A DNA stretch of 64,000 nucleotides from Brevibacillus panacihumi W25 (GCF_000503775.1 NZ_KI629785.1:1696182-1760181); one strand, 5' to 3'. Positions 8,264 through 17,500 are shown, counted from the stretch's first letter. Notes: generated by a model from the sequence alone, not told the origin. Translations and numbers: made by a program.

Positions 8264-8572
8264 ATGAACAGGAAAGAAATGGAAAATCAGGTCATTCAAG
8301 CGTATCAACGGGACGAGGGGATGATGATACTCGTTTTTGCCCAGTGGTGTGTCAACCATGGCCTGGATGCGCGTGACTTGTATCACCGCGCCTATCCCAA
8401 CCAGGGTGACAATCCCCTGCTGGCTCAAATGCTGGAGAATACGGTTCCCAAGGAGGAAGCCGAGGAGATTCCCGATGCCACTTTATTGGGAGTCCTCTCC
8501 CTGTTTGGCAATGACGATCTGGCATTTGTCGTGAGCGAAGAAATCGAGCGACTGCAAAAACAGCAGAAGTGA
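8264..8572 (+). CDS. Conserved hypothetical protein
   Basis: This is a 102-residue acidic, helical protein with no recognised domain, signal or membrane segment. The ATG at 8264 is chosen because GAGGAG at 8251-8256 lies seven bases upstream; ATGs at 8243 and 8258 are in frame but poorly spaced. It has its own promoter (8205-8233) and ends in a bidirectional-looking hairpin facing a convergent sensor kinase gene. Codon use is like that of the neighbouring core genes. No function can be assigned. Confidence 0.65.
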   Translation: MNRKEMENQVIQAYQRDEGMMILVFAQWCVNHGLDARDLYHRAYPNQGDNPLLAQMLENTVPKEEAEEIPDATLLGVLSLFGNDDLAFVVSEEIERLQKQQK

Positions 8573-8577
8573 ATCTG

Positions 8578-8632
8578 GCAGGTGAGATCGCATGGCCTAC
8601 AATCCATGCCGATTTCACCTGCTAGTTTTTTG
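8578..8632 (+). terminator. Terminator between convergent genes
   Basis: An outer stem GCAGGTGA/TCACCTGC and an inner stem GCATGG/CCATGC are followed by a T-run on the plus strand. It separates the hypothetical gene from the convergent kinase gene. Confidence 0.75.
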
Positions 8633-8644
8633 GTACGCCTATTC

Positions 8645-9751
8645 CTATCTTAGATCAAAGGTCATGCGAAATTCGGTGCTTCGCTCCGAAGATTCGCAGC
8701 TAATCGTACCGTCATGCCGTTCAATGATTTCCTTGCACACATACAGCCCAATCCCCGTCCCCAGTTCCTTTGTTGTAAAAAAAGGCTCAAAAATGACGGG
8801 TAAAATATCAGGCGGGATCGGGGAGCCATTGTTTGCGATGGAGATGCTGGCTTTTTGCTCGTTTTGAAAACCTTCGATATGGATCAGCCGCTCTCCTGAA
8901 ACTCGCTGCAAGGCATCCAAGGCATTGGAAAGGATGTTGATCAAAACCTGTTTGATCTCATCTCTGTTGCCCGTCAAGGAAAACGAAGGATCGATGGTAC
9001 ACGCAGTCTGCGCGTTGACATCGACAATCGTCGGATATAAAAAGGCCAATATATCTTCAATCAGCTGTGCCACATTAAACGTCTCTATCCGCCTGGATAC
9101 TGCAGCAGAGCCTTTTTTGGAGACGAGCAAAAATTGGGAAACCCGATAATTGAGCTGGTATAATTCATTTTCAATAATGTCGAGATAAGGCAGGTCAGGA
9201 TGATCTTCTTTGAGCAGTTTTGAAAAGCCGATGACAGATGTCAGGGGATTGCGGAATTCGTGTACAAAGCTGGATGCCATTTGTCCTAGAATGGTCATTC
9301 GATCTTTGTGGGACCGTTCGATGAACATCTGCTTTTTATCCAGGTCTCTGTCCTTCAATTCCGTGTATTTGGAAACAGCGTGGACCAAAAAAATGTCGAA
9401 ACATTCGTTTATTTTCATGACAACGGGTAACATGGTGGCAGCCGGTACGCCACCCTCCTGCAAAGAGTCGAGGATCAGCCTGCGGCCCATGCAGACGTTA
9501 TGTACAAAGTCTCCAATGTTGATTTGCGCCTGATTGCGTTCACAAGCTACTCGATAGGCGAGCGCTTGAATGTCCTCTTCTGTTACGGTCCCGCGAAAAT
9601 ACCCAATTACCATACGATACATAGCTTGTCCATTTAAGTGAATCCGGTCTCTAAATTGGTCGTGTTCAGATTTGACGATCTGGTTTTTGAACTGTTCCAC
9701 GATCTTTGCTTCCTGTTCCTCAAGAAACGCTGTCAATGGATCCATGAACAA
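8645..9751 (-). CDS. Soluble sensor histidine kinase (sporulation-kinase-like)
   Basis: This is a 368-residue cytoplasmic histidine kinase without membrane segments. The N-terminal 140 residues are all-helical and resemble an RsbR/RsbRD-type N-terminal sensor bundle rather than PAS domains. The HisKA region has phospho-acceptor H164 in SSFVHEFRNPLTS. The ATPase domain shows NILSNALDAL, IANNGSPIP and LGTGIGLYV. The architecture resembles the orphan kinases that feed the Spo0 phosphorelay in Bacillales, and no response regulator gene is adjacent. That link is inferred. ATG 9751 or the in-frame ATG 9745 may be used; neither has a strong ribosome site. Confidence 0.8.
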   Translation of the reverse strand: MFMDPLTAFLEEQEAKIVEQFKNQIVKSEHDQFRDRIHLNGQAMYRMVIGYFRGTVTEEDIQALAYRVACERNQAQINIGDFVHNVCMGRRLILDSLQEGGVPAATMLPVVMKINECFDIFLVHAVSKYTELKDRDLDKKQMFIERSHKDRMTILGQMASSFVHEFRNPLTSVIGFSKLLKEDHPDLPYLDIIENELYQLNYRVSQFLLVSKKGSAAVSRRIETFNVAQLIEDILAFLYPTIVDVNAQTACTIDPSFSLTGNRDEIKQVLINILSNALDALQRVSGERLIHIEGFQNEQKASISIANNGSPIPPDILPVIFEPFFTTKELGTGIGLYVCKEIIERHDGTISCESSERSTEFRMTFDLR

Positions 9752-9832
9752 CCGCTTTCACCCCGTATGTAATAAGGTTATATTTTCTCCATTATTATAC
9801 ATGATCTGCTGAACCACAACAGGACAACACGA

Positions 9833-9862
9833 CAAAAAAAGAAGGCATCCATGTTGCCTTCT
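9833..9862 (-). terminator. Terminator of the spore-surface-like gene cluster
   Basis: On the minus strand GAAGGCA pairs with TGCCTTC and is followed by seven T residues, just downstream of the stop at 9871. Confidence 0.8.
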
Positions 9863-9870
9863 CTTCTGTG

Positions 9871-10698
9871 CTACAGTTTTACGATCGTCAGGGTCGCTCC
9901 TGCTCCGGTCTGCAGGACAGCTTCACCGTCGAATCCATACAGCTGCAAGGCAATCGCGTCCCCAGCTGCCAAGGGTGCCAGAACTGTATTGGTGAAGGAG
10001 GTCTGCTCCCCGTTGGAAGCGATAACCGTTGGGAGATAGGGCTCTTCATTGATCGTGATTCGGGCATGGATGGGCAAGGCTTCTGTAAATTGAATGACAT
10101 ACGTGATCAGGTAGTTTCCATCATCCGGAACTGTAAAGGCGGTCTGCTCCTCATCGGTAAAGATTCCTTGCAGCACCTGATTGTCGGACAGCGGGATCGG
10201 AATCCCCTCTTTTACTACGCGCAAAATGGCACCTCTAGTATTGGCGCCAAATCCATTTATGACCATGGATGTTGATCCTCGTTCGCTTGCACCGAAGTCC
10301 GTATTGGCTGTCTCCATCTCCTCTACCTCGTCTTCTTCGCAAGGCCTAGACACCACCAATTCCGGATATGACGGGACCGGACCTCGCTCCTCAGATCGTC
10401 CAGGCAACTGCAGCAACGTCTCCAGCCTGGATTGCAGCAGCATTTCCAGACGAATCGCCGTATCCAGCGTCTCCTTCACGCTCGTGTCGATCGTCATCAA
10501 TTCATCCATGGTCACGTCAGACTCATATCCTGCGCCCGGCAGCGTCCCCAAGGCATATTTGATCTTATCCCCTTCCACTGCCAGGATCTGTGTCAGACTG
10601 AGCTGCTCCATCGCCATCGCGGACAGAAGCAAATTGACGGCATCGTCCCGGGTAATCGTTATTTTGGGATCGATATTCGGAATACCAGGAATAGACAC
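9871..10698 (-). CDS. Spore-surface-like protein with BclA-type C-terminal jelly-roll domain
   Basis: This is a 275-residue protein in two parts. The first 95 residues form a leader domain (SIPGIPNIDPKITITRD, then NLLLSAMAMEQLSLTQIL) that is clearly paralogous to the 104-residue protein encoded at 11573-11887. The last 130 residues form a beta-rich region like the C1q/TNF-like C-terminal domain of exosporium BclA proteins (YLITYVIQFTEALPIHARI and a Gly-rich end). There is no collagen-like repeat between them. The start is a GTG at 10698 with GAGGAGGGG seven bases upstream; this matches the paralogue's N-terminus, and an ATG at 10722 lies inside the ribosome site. Spore coat or exosporium localisation is inferred. 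Confidence 0.7.
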   Translation of the reverse strand: MSIPGIPNIDPKITITRDDAVNLLLSAMAMEQLSLTQILAVEGDKIKYALGTLPGAGYESDVTMDELMTIDTSVKETLDTAIRLEMLLQSRLETLLQLPGRSEERGPVPSYPELVVSRPCEEDEVEEMETANTDFGASERGSTSMVINGFGANTRGAILRVVKEGIPIPLSDNQVLQGIFTDEEQTAFTVPDDGNYLITYVIQFTEALPIHARITINEEPYLPTVIASNGEQTSFTNTVLAPLAAGDAIALQLYGFDGEAVLQTGAGATLTIVKL

Positions 10699-10740
10699 AT
10701 CTCTCCCCTCCTCTCTATGCACATGCCTTCTCCACGATAC

Positions 10741-11595
10741 TCAACGGCGATGATCGGACTCCTTCTTTTTGCTCCCCGGCACGACTTCGTTATGAAGCCA
10801 AGGCCTTTTTGCAGGGGGAGCTGTCTGGATGGGGGGATTAGTCATTCTCGAGTCCTGGCCGTATTCCGCCAACCTCCGAAGCACGATGTTCATCCGCCTG
10901 GATCCTTCCACTGAAAAAAGAGGTTGCGATCTCCAAACGGCACCCCATTCTCCCAGTGCCTTGCGAAATGCGCGCTGTTTTTGCTGCAAATCGTCAGAGG
11001 CAAGAACCTCGCCACTCCACTCCTCCCTTTTTCGAGACAACAGGCGCAGCAGTTCTTCCCCCTGCTGCAGGCATGTCAGGAGCAGTTGTTCCAATCGTTC
11101 GATGTCTGCCGCCAACGCTTTCTCTGTATTCAGGCGAACCAACCAGAAGCTGAAAAAGGAATAGGTAGACGCAAGAAGCGCAAAGGCGGAAGCTGCGGCA
11201 TTCGTCTGCTCCCTTGCCAGGCATTCCGGTGAAAGATATGTGGTTCTGGCATTCCGGCGAAGCGCTTCATGCGTCACGATGCATTGCCAGCGTCGATGCG
11301 TCGAAGATTGGTAGGCGAGTGCTGCTTCCAGCCACGCTCGATAAGAATCCAGCCAGCGAATAAAACGGGGGAGAGAGAAGGTTTCTGGCGGTTGGGGAGC
11401 TTGCAGCCATGAGGCGAGATGGAGTGTTTGCGTCGTCATGAGGGTTGCAGCAGACTTTTCCAAAGCAACCGAGGATTCCAAGAGATCGATGCTTGCCCCT
11501 GATGTACCTTCTTTTCTCCCGAAGTCTGCCGCCCGCCGCAGAGCTTCCGATAGACCCCGTGCAAGGAAAGGGCTACTCCTCTTGCGTGTCATCTT
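10741..11595 (-). CDS. Helical protein of unknown function in spore-surface-like cluster
   Basis: This protein of about 284 residues is Arg-rich and mostly helical, without signal peptide or membrane segments and without a recognised family. It lies between two paralogous spore-surface-like genes in the same orientation, so coexpression and a role in spore assembly are plausible but unproven. The ATG at 11595 overlaps the upstream gene by 23 bases. A TTG at 11568 preceded by AAGAGGAG is an alternative start. The reading frame stays open further upstream, but that part is the shadow of the upstream gene. Confidence 0.55.
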   Translation of the reverse strand, partial: KMTRKRSSPFLARGLSEALRRAADFGRKEGTSGASIDLLESSVALEKSAATLMTTQTLHLASWLQAPQPPETFSLPRFIRWLDSYRAWLEAALAYQSSTHRRWQCIVTHEALRRNARTTYLSPECLAREQTNAAASAFALLASTYSFFSFWLVRLNTEKALAADIERLEQLLLTCLQQGEELLRLLSRKREEWSGEVLASDDLQQKQRAFRKALGEWGAVWRSQPLFSVEGSRRMNIVLRRLAEYGQDSRMTNPPIQTAPPAKRPWLHNEVVPGSKKKESDHRR

Positions 11596-11887
11596 GCCCG
11601 CCGAGCTTCCCGTCCAGCTCCATGATCTGGTCGAGCTTGAATTGCAGCAAAATTTGTTTGCCGACCATGGTCCGCAGCATTCGCTCGACACTCCGATTCA
11701 TCTGGATCATATCCTCCAACGACACATGATCCTGCTCCAAGAGGCGCTGCATGTTTTCCCCCTCGGCATTCAGGATTTGCGAAAGGCTGATTTCATCCAT
11801 TGCGACCGAAGTTAACAAAAGGTGAATGACTTCCTCCCGCTTCAGGTCGATGCGAGGCGTAATGTCGGGAATGTTGGGTAATGACAT
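11573..11887 (-). CDS. Small spore-surface-like protein (paralogue of leader domain at 9871-10698)
   Basis: This is a 104-residue protein matching the N-terminal domain of the 275-residue protein downstream. Shared features are PNIPDITPRIDLKREE, LLLTSVAMDEISLSQILNAEG, and a later helix ending in many Leu/Gln. Such IPxIxP...LLLxSxAMxExSLxxIL domains occur on several spore surface proteins of Bacillales. GGAGGGCAACCCC precedes the ATG at 11887. It is probably the first gene of a three-gene unit ending at the terminator at 9833. It carries a polar Gln/Asp/Glu tail. Confidence 0.65.
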   Translation of the reverse strand: MSLPNIPDITPRIDLKREEVIHLLLTSVAMDEISLSQILNAEGENMQRLLEQDHVSLEDMIQMNRSVERMLRTMVGKQILLQFKLDQIMELDGKLGGQDDTQEE

Positions 11888-12027
11888 GCGGGGTTGCCCT
11901 CCATTTCACATAGGTCATAGCTTCGTTGCTTGTCCGAAGATCAGCATATCTGCAGATTTTCCGCCGGCTATTACTACCAACGTATTTCTTGCCCCACGAT
12001 TTTATGATGAGGAAATGAGCAGTTCGC

Positions 12028-12432
12028 TCACGACTCCTGGGCAAATACGCCGTAGGCTTTCTCTATTTTGGGGATTTTTGTAATGTACAGCACGCTTGGA
12101 ATTTCTTTGCCTCCGCCGTAAGTGCCTCCTACCGGCGTAGACGGCGAATAAGTGGTCACTACCCGAATGTGGTCCGGATACTCCTGGACGGTACTGATCA
12201 TCCGATTGGGCTCGGCCAACAGCAAATAGGTATGCTCGCCTTGGTGGAAGACATGCAGTCCGCCATTCTCTTCACCCAATTTTTGCTCAAAGTATTCCCT
12301 GGCTTCAGGGGGAATCCCATCCTGCAGGTGAACCAATGTCTGCGGAACGCTTTGGGGATATTCTTGTGTCGAACAGCCAAAAAGCAATATACATGCCAGA
12401 CTAAAGATGCAGAGAAGAATTTTTCCGTTCAA
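12028..12432 (-). CDS. Putative lipoprotein
   Basis: This is a 134-residue exported lipoprotein of unknown function. The N-terminus is a typical type II signal (LLCIFSLACILLFGCST) with the lipobox cysteine in LFGC. The mature part is about 115 residues with a strand-rich core. The TTG at 12432 is chosen as start because AAGGAGGG lies seven bases before it; an in-frame ATG at 12450 falls inside that ribosome site. It follows the amidase gene by 42 bases on the same strand and may belong to the holin-amidase transcript. Confidence 0.6.
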   Translation of the reverse strand: MNGKILLCIFSLACILLFGCSTQEYPQSVPQTLVHLQDGIPPEAREYFEQKLGEENGGLHVFHQGEHTYLLLAEPNRMISTVQEYPDHIRVVTTYSPSTPVGGTYGGGKEIPSVLYITKIPKIEKAYGVFAQES

Positions 12433-12474
12433 ACGTTTTCCCTCCTTCAAGGGGTTAGACGAGTGGAGAAGGTG

Positions 12475-13329
12475 TTAGTTTCGTTTTCCATTTCCATGCA
12501 GGATGACGGTCTTCCTCTCTGCATCCCATGTTGCTTGCAGCTTTAACGCTTCGGCCAATTCACGCGCGGAAGTGTAGGATATGCCGTTTACGTTGTGTGC
12601 GGTTACTTCTCGACCATTTACTTTCACGCCTTTGGTCAACGGGTCCCACTCAACCTTTCCCCCTGCTCCTTCAGCCACAGCCCGCAGCGGCAGATACGCA
12701 ACCCCTTCATGGAGTGCGCCGGTTTCGGGCAGTTCGATCTGAATGGCGCACCTGGGCAGTGCGTCTTCCCTTACAAGTGAATCGTCGGTCAATAATCGCT
12801 GGACGTCTTTTTTAAAGTTCTCCCACGCCATGACGGCTGTCACGCCGAAATAAGCGAGGGCTTCCTGATTGGTGACAAAAAAAGCTGGGCAGTTTTTCCC
12901 GGTTACGTCGAAATGCCGCCACAGCTTGTCCACGCCCCAGCCGTATTGTTTCAGGATATGGCTGACCAGCTCTACGGTCTTTCGATACATCTCGGAAAAA
13001 CGTCCATCCGCGTTGACGCACATTTCGATGCCAATCGTGCAGTTGTTTGGATAGCTGCTCAGCCTGTTCAGCGCATCCTGCTTGTAGGATTTTGCGCCGA
13101 CGTGGTACGCCATCTCATTTTCAGGCAGACAGCGAATAATTTGCCTGTCATCAACAATATAATGAGCGCTTGCGATCGTAGTCGGCTTGTTAAAGTAGTT
13201 CCGGTTCGCCATCGCGTTCGCACCGCTCGTTTTGTTCGCCGTCCAATGGATGACCACGCCTTTGGGGCGAATCGTTTTCCCGGGACGAGCGTTTGGGTTG
13301 GTCAAAAAACAGTCCGTGATCCGCATCAT
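12475..13329 (-). CDS. N-acetylmuramoyl-L-alanine amidase with C-terminal copper-amine-oxidase-N-like domain
   Basis: This is a 284-residue peptidoglycan hydrolase of the amidase_2 (zinc, N-acetylmuramoyl-L-Ala) family, of the kind used as phage endolysins. The catalytic domain covers about residues 1-180: GVVIHWTANK carries the first zinc His, SAHYIVDD the following strand, and WRHFDVTGKNCP the second His/Cys cluster. The C-terminal about 80 residues (GVAYLPLRAVAEGAGGKVEW) match the copper amine oxidase N-terminal-like repeat found on many cell-wall proteins of this group. There is no signal peptide, as expected for holin-dependent release. The ATG overlaps the holin stop by four bases (ATGA), so the pair is translationally coupled. 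Confidence 0.85.
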   Translation of the reverse strand: MMRITDCFLTNPNARPGKTIRPKGVVIHWTANKTSGANAMANRNYFNKPTTIASAHYIVDDRQIIRCLPENEMAYHVGAKSYKQDALNRLSSYPNNCTIGIEMCVNADGRFSEMYRKTVELVSHILKQYGWGVDKLWRHFDVTGKNCPAFFVTNQEALAYFGVTAVMAWENFKKDVQRLLTDDSLVREDALPRCAIQIELPETGALHEGVAYLPLRAVAEGAGGKVEWDPLTKGVKVNGREVTAHNVNGISYTSARELAEALKLQATWDAERKTVILHGNGKRN

Positions 13330-13784
13330 TGCTTCTCCTTCCTCGTCGATCGCTCTGCCTTGGCCTGGATCTCCGAGGACACGAGCTTGACTACAGCCTT
13401 GGGCAGAGGCCATCCTGCACGGAAGGCATTGGCTGTCAGGCTGGTCCACGTATGGTAGATCAGTCCAAACGTGACGCCGAAGAACAAAAAGCCCGGCGTT
13501 CCCACCACCCGATCCAACAGATTGGCGACAGCCGGCAGAGCAAACAAAAACAAGGTCCGCGGAATCCGGCTCAACCCGTACTCCGAGGAGTAGGTCAGGT
13601 CTTTTTTCGCGGCGAATACTCCTGTCATCCAATCCAGTGCGATCATGACAAGCAGGACGATCAGAATATCGCGCCGTTCACTGCCGTACAGATAATAAAA
13701 AACGGGAGCCATCGTGGCTCCCGCTGACATCGCCCACCCATTCGCAGGCGAGAGCAGAGTGTCAAAAGACTGGAAAAACCTCAT
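13326..13784 (-). CDS. Phage-type holin (toxin secretion/phage lysis holin family)
   Basis: This is a 152-residue small membrane protein of the phage holin_4 type, predicted to permeabilise the membrane so that the coupled amidase reaches the wall. Hydrophobic helices lie at about residues 15-33, 38-58 and 72-110, with the family-typical ALDWMTGVFAAKK after the second. The C-terminus is charged (AERSTRKEKQ). The ATG at 13784 has an AAGGAGGGAG ribosome site. The frame stays open upstream only because it reads through the dispersed repeat. There are no adjacent structural phage genes except the small XkdX-like gene and subtilase about 0.8 kb away. Confidence 0.8.
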   Translation of the reverse strand: MRFFQSFDTLLSPANGWAMSAGATMAPVFYYLYGSERRDILIVLLVMIALDWMTGVFAAKKDLTYSSEYGLSRIPRTLFLFALPAVANLLDRVVGTPGFLFFGVTFGLIYHTWTSLTANAFRAGWPLPKAVVKLVSSEIQAKAERSTRKEKQ

Positions 13785-13838
13785 GTGTAGCTCCCTCCTT
13801 TTATTTGCAAAGACTAGGAAATCTGCGTTTCTTTGTTT

Positions 13839-14089
13839 GGTGGTCTGCCAGCCCTTGTGGAGGGGAGGAAAAAGGGAAAACGCTCCAGGTGGGTTGGGAT
13901 CTTCGCTGTGGATCGGCCTGGCCGCTTCCACTCCAAAGGCGGAACCGCGGCCAAAAGCAGCCGTCTCATGGAAGTGAATCAGGGTTGGCCGCTGAATGCG
14001 TGTTCCCCCTTTTCCGCTCCAGCTTGGTCAAGATCCCAAAAACCTTCCGCTGGTTTTCCCTTTTTCCTCAACCAGCTTTCCTGCTCCCC
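13839..14089 (+). repeat. Dispersed palindromic intergenic repeat, copy 2 (full length)
   Basis: This full-length copy of about 250 bases begins with GAGGAAAAAGGGAAAAC and GTGGGTTGGGATCTTCG. It continues through the core AAAGGCGGAACCGCGGCC, AAAAGCAGCC and GTTGGCCGCTGAA. It ends with CTTGGTCAAGATCCC and CCCTTTTTCCTC, which complement the beginning. It lies between the holin start and the cold-shock gene. Confidence 0.88.
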
Positions 14090-14106
14090 TTCACTTCCTA
14101 CACGTT

Positions 14107-14141
14107 GAAAAAGCCCTGCCATAGCGGCAAGGGCTTTTTTG
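14107..14141 (-). terminator. Terminator of the cold-shock gene
   Basis: AAAGCCCTGCC and GGCAAGGGCTTT form an imperfect stem with A and T tracts on both sides, just downstream of the csp stop at 14160. Confidence 0.75.
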
Positions 14142-14159
14142 TGCTTTCCTATAAATTTC

Positions 14160-14360
14160 TTATGCCTTGCGGACGTTGGTTGCTTGCGGCCCGCGTTGGC
14201 CATTTTCAACGTCAAAGGTAACCTCTTGCCCTTCCTCCAGTGATTTGTACCCTTCTCCTTGGATGGCGGAGAAGTGTACGAATACATCCTCTGCTCCTTC
14301 ACGCTCGATGAACCCAAAACCTTTTTCTGCGTTAAACCACTTAACTTTTCCGTGTTCCAT
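14160..14360 (-). CDS. cspB: Cold-shock protein, CspA/CspB family
   Basis: This is a 66-residue single cold-shock-domain RNA chaperone. Both RNP motifs are intact: [13 protein letters not shown] (RNP1) and DVFVHFSAI (RNP2). Length and the ending [10 protein letters not shown] are standard. The ATG at 14360 follows TAGGAGGCAATCA, a strong ribosome site; an ATG at 14390 is in frame but out of place. It is monocistronic with its own terminator. It separates the holin/amidase pair from the subtilase/XkdX pair, so these two phage-like pairs are not one operon. Confidence 0.93.
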   Translation of the reverse strand: MEHGKVKWFNAEKGFGFIEREGAEDVFVHFSAIQGEGYKSLEEGQEVTFDVENGQRGPQATNVRKA

Positions 14361-14438
14361 TGATTGCCTCCTAGCATGTAGCAAATACATGAAATGATGT
14401 TTGACTTACCCCGTTAGTATCTCCCGTCTAAGGGAAAT

Positions 14439-14588
14439 CTAACCTTCCGAATGAAAATCTTGTCCGGTGATGGCTGTAAATTCTTCGGGTGTAATTTCTC
14501 CGTGCGGACGAGCAGCTGTTTGGACGACCTGGCGCAGCTGGTCCAACGTCACCCATTTATGAGCGTAGGCGATTTTCCAGAATGTCAT
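14439..14588 (-). CDS. xkdX: XkdX-like phage protein (49 residues)
   Basis: This very small protein opens MTFWKIAYAHKWVTLDQLRQ and has ITPEEFTAITGQDF near its end. This is the pattern of the XkdX family: a short aromatic helix, then a hydrophobic segment, then IT.EEF..ITG. XkdX genes sit after tail-fibre or tail-appendage genes in PBSX-like phages. The ATG overlaps the stop of the subtilase gene by four bases (ATGA), which implies coupled translation. Other reading frames through the segment are interrupted. Coupling to a protease gene instead of a tail-fibre gene is unusual. Confidence 0.65.
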   Translation of the reverse strand: MTFWKIAYAHKWVTLDQLRQVVQTAARPHGEITPEEFTAITGQDFHSEG

Positions 14589-17500
14589 GCATCTGTGCCA
14601 CCTCGATACAGAATTTTCATAAGTGTATTTGGTGGATTTCCACTTGGTTTCTTGGTACCACCGTACTTCGACGGGCTTTGTACCGTTCCATACGCGTTTT
14701 TCGCCACTACATGGTACTTGTATAGGGTGCTTGAATTCAGCCCCGTGTCCGTGTAGGTCGTGGATGTCCGTTCGGACACGATCAAGGTGTTATCTCGATA
14801 AATGTCATAGCTTGTGGCACCTGTCGCCGAGTAGGTGAGAGTCAAGCTATTGCTTGTCGCACTATCTACGGTCAACGTTGGTGTGTCAGGTGGATTTCCA
14901 CTTGGTTTCGTTGTACCACCGTACTTCGACGGGCTTTGTGTCGTTCCATACGCGTTTTTCGCCACTACATGGTACTTGTATAGGGTGCTTGAATTCAGCC
15001 CCGTGTCTGTGTAGGTCGTGGATGTCCGTTCGGACGCGATCAAGGCATTATCTCGATAGATGTCATAGCTTGTGGCACCTGTCCCCGAGTAGGTAAGAGT
15101 CAAGCTATTGCTTGTTGCGCTTCCTACGGTTAGCGTTGGTGTATCAGGGGGAGAACCTTCCAGATCTGTAGTTGCCGCTACATAAGTGGACATGTTACCC
15201 GTTCCGTAGATGTTTTTTCCTTCGGTCTTGTAGTAGTAGGTCGTCCCACTAGACAAGCCGGTGTTGGTGTACGGTGTGGACACGCTAGATGCAATCAGCG
15301 AGTACGTACCTGTCGCGGATGTGCTACGGTACAAGTTGAAACTTGTCGCACCAGTAGCCGATAAGTTCAGCGTTGCGCTGGACGTTGTGGTGCTTGCTAC
15401 GGAAATCGAAGCCGCACCTGGAGGACTACCTGCGGACTCTGTAATCACCAGATTGTAGGCAGACAACGGGCCAACTCCATAGCTGTTCACACCTTCGGCT
15501 TTGTAGTAGTAGGCTGTACTACTGGACAAGCCAGAGTTTGTGTAAGGTGTTTGTACACCGGATGCTACGAGCGAGTACGAGCCGGAAGAGGTTGTGCTAC
15601 GATACACGTTAAAACTCGTCGCGCCAGTCGATGTCAGATTCAACGTTGCGCTGGACGACGTTTTAGACTGTGTGGAAACGTAAACCATACCCGGAAGATT
15701 CCCTGCCGCTGGTGGTGTTACCAGAAGTGTAAACGACGCTGCAACAGAATTTGAGTATGCGTATACTTTCACGTAATAGACAGTGCCACTGATCAAGTTG
15801 TACGTGATTTTCGGCTGTCTGTTACCGCCACTATCGTCGTCCGTATCCAGCACCTTCGTTCCATCTATGTTGAGCAAGTCCATCTTCAAGTCGGTAGTAG
15901 AATCCGTTGTAAAGGTGAAGGAGCCTGTAGATGGTGCTGTGAACTTGTAAAAGACTGCGCCGCCAGCTTGGAACGATCCACTTGCAGACGTACCTGTTAG
16001 AATGATCGGGTTGTTAATCGACTCCCCTGGTGTACCACTACCGCCTCCTGAGCCTGCGGATACGGAAATGTTCATACCTGAGACGGTTACTTGGTCGATG
16101 TAGACGGCATCTGTACCGTTACTGTTGCTACCGTCTTTAACGTAGCTGAATTCGATTTCAGTTGTACCGATTGGCAAAGTATGAGTTACTTTTGTCCACG
16201 TTCCACCTGTACCCGACTCGCCGTTGACGATGGTTGTAGAATCTGCTTTTACCGTCAGCTTATCGTAGTTTTTTTCGGAGTCTGTTCGATACCAGAACTC
16301 CAATGTACCGCCGGATGGAGCCGTAACCTTGAAGGATGTTTTAGATGTTTGGTTATGTGTAATGACACCGCTACGGTAGCAATAAGAGCCTGCTTGTGGC
16401 GATGTCGTCGTGCGTACCCAGTCACCTGTGAACGGGATGGTTTGGTTCGAACTTTCAAACGTCTCTGTGATCAACTGAACTTCTTGCAAATTAAGTGAAA
16501 GGTTGCTGATCCGAACTTCAGCTGAAGTAGTAGTTGAACCGGAATCGCACTCCAAGTCAAAACGGTACGATTTACCACCCTGAATTGGGATAGAAACCTT
16601 TCCATAATTGGAACTTGTACTTCTGTAAAGTGTCGTAAGTTCGCCGTTCACGTACACACCTAGACCGTATAGTGACGAAGCACTTACGACTCGTACATCA
16701 AACTCAAGAGTTCCAACCATGTTGGAAGGGGTGCGGAATTTTAGCGTCTGTACTGCGTTACCTGGATACAAGACAGCTCCTGACGAAAGAATGTTGCGTG
16801 AACCGTCCATTCCAATTTCCCAATCACCTTTCAGATCGAATTTGAAGTTGGGCGTTTGGAAAGTCTCAACCGTCGTACTAGAAATCAATGGATACGTTGG
16901 TGGTGTCGGTAGGATACTGATTGGTAGATTGATAAGTCCTAGCCCATACTCATTGTCCATCCCATAATTAATAGGAATCGTACTTGAAAGAAGTTTATTA
17001 TACAGTTGTGTCACTGTTAGCGAAGGGTATGCTTGCTTGAGTAGTGCCATTACACCTGTAGCAAACGGTGTCGCACAAGACGTACCCGAATAGTGAGAAT
17101 AGCCACCTCCCTTAGAAGTGGCGGTCTGTGCCGTATATGAGGTAATATCCAAATGTGGTCCATATTGGGAATAGGATGCTCTGCGTATATATGGACTGGT
17201 TGTGTAGGTTTGAGACGCGCCGATAGACAGAACATTGTCGTAGTATCCTGGATACCTAACGTCAGCCTCCGTCGCAGCAAAGTTTCCTGCCGCCGCAAGG
17301 ATTGGAATACCCGCGTTTATTAAGTTATTGACTGCATTTTTCAGAGCTGTTGAACCACTGGGTAACTGGACGTTACACAAAACTACATTTGGTCGTGGAT
17401 TCATGTCCAAGGCGTATTGTAAAGCCGCTGTTGTTAGTGAGACTGTTGTATACGATTGTTGGTCACCGCCTGTTCCTGGGTAGTAACAACAGATCGAATA

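Noticed and set aside
13785..13931. N-terminal extension of the holin
   Set aside because: The upstream open frame runs through repeat copy 2, and the ATG at 13784 has an excellent ribosome site.
14631..15146. CRISPR-like array
   Set aside because: The repeat unit is 258 bases, is coding (Fn3 domains) and has no spacers; no CRISPR array or cas gene was seen in the window.
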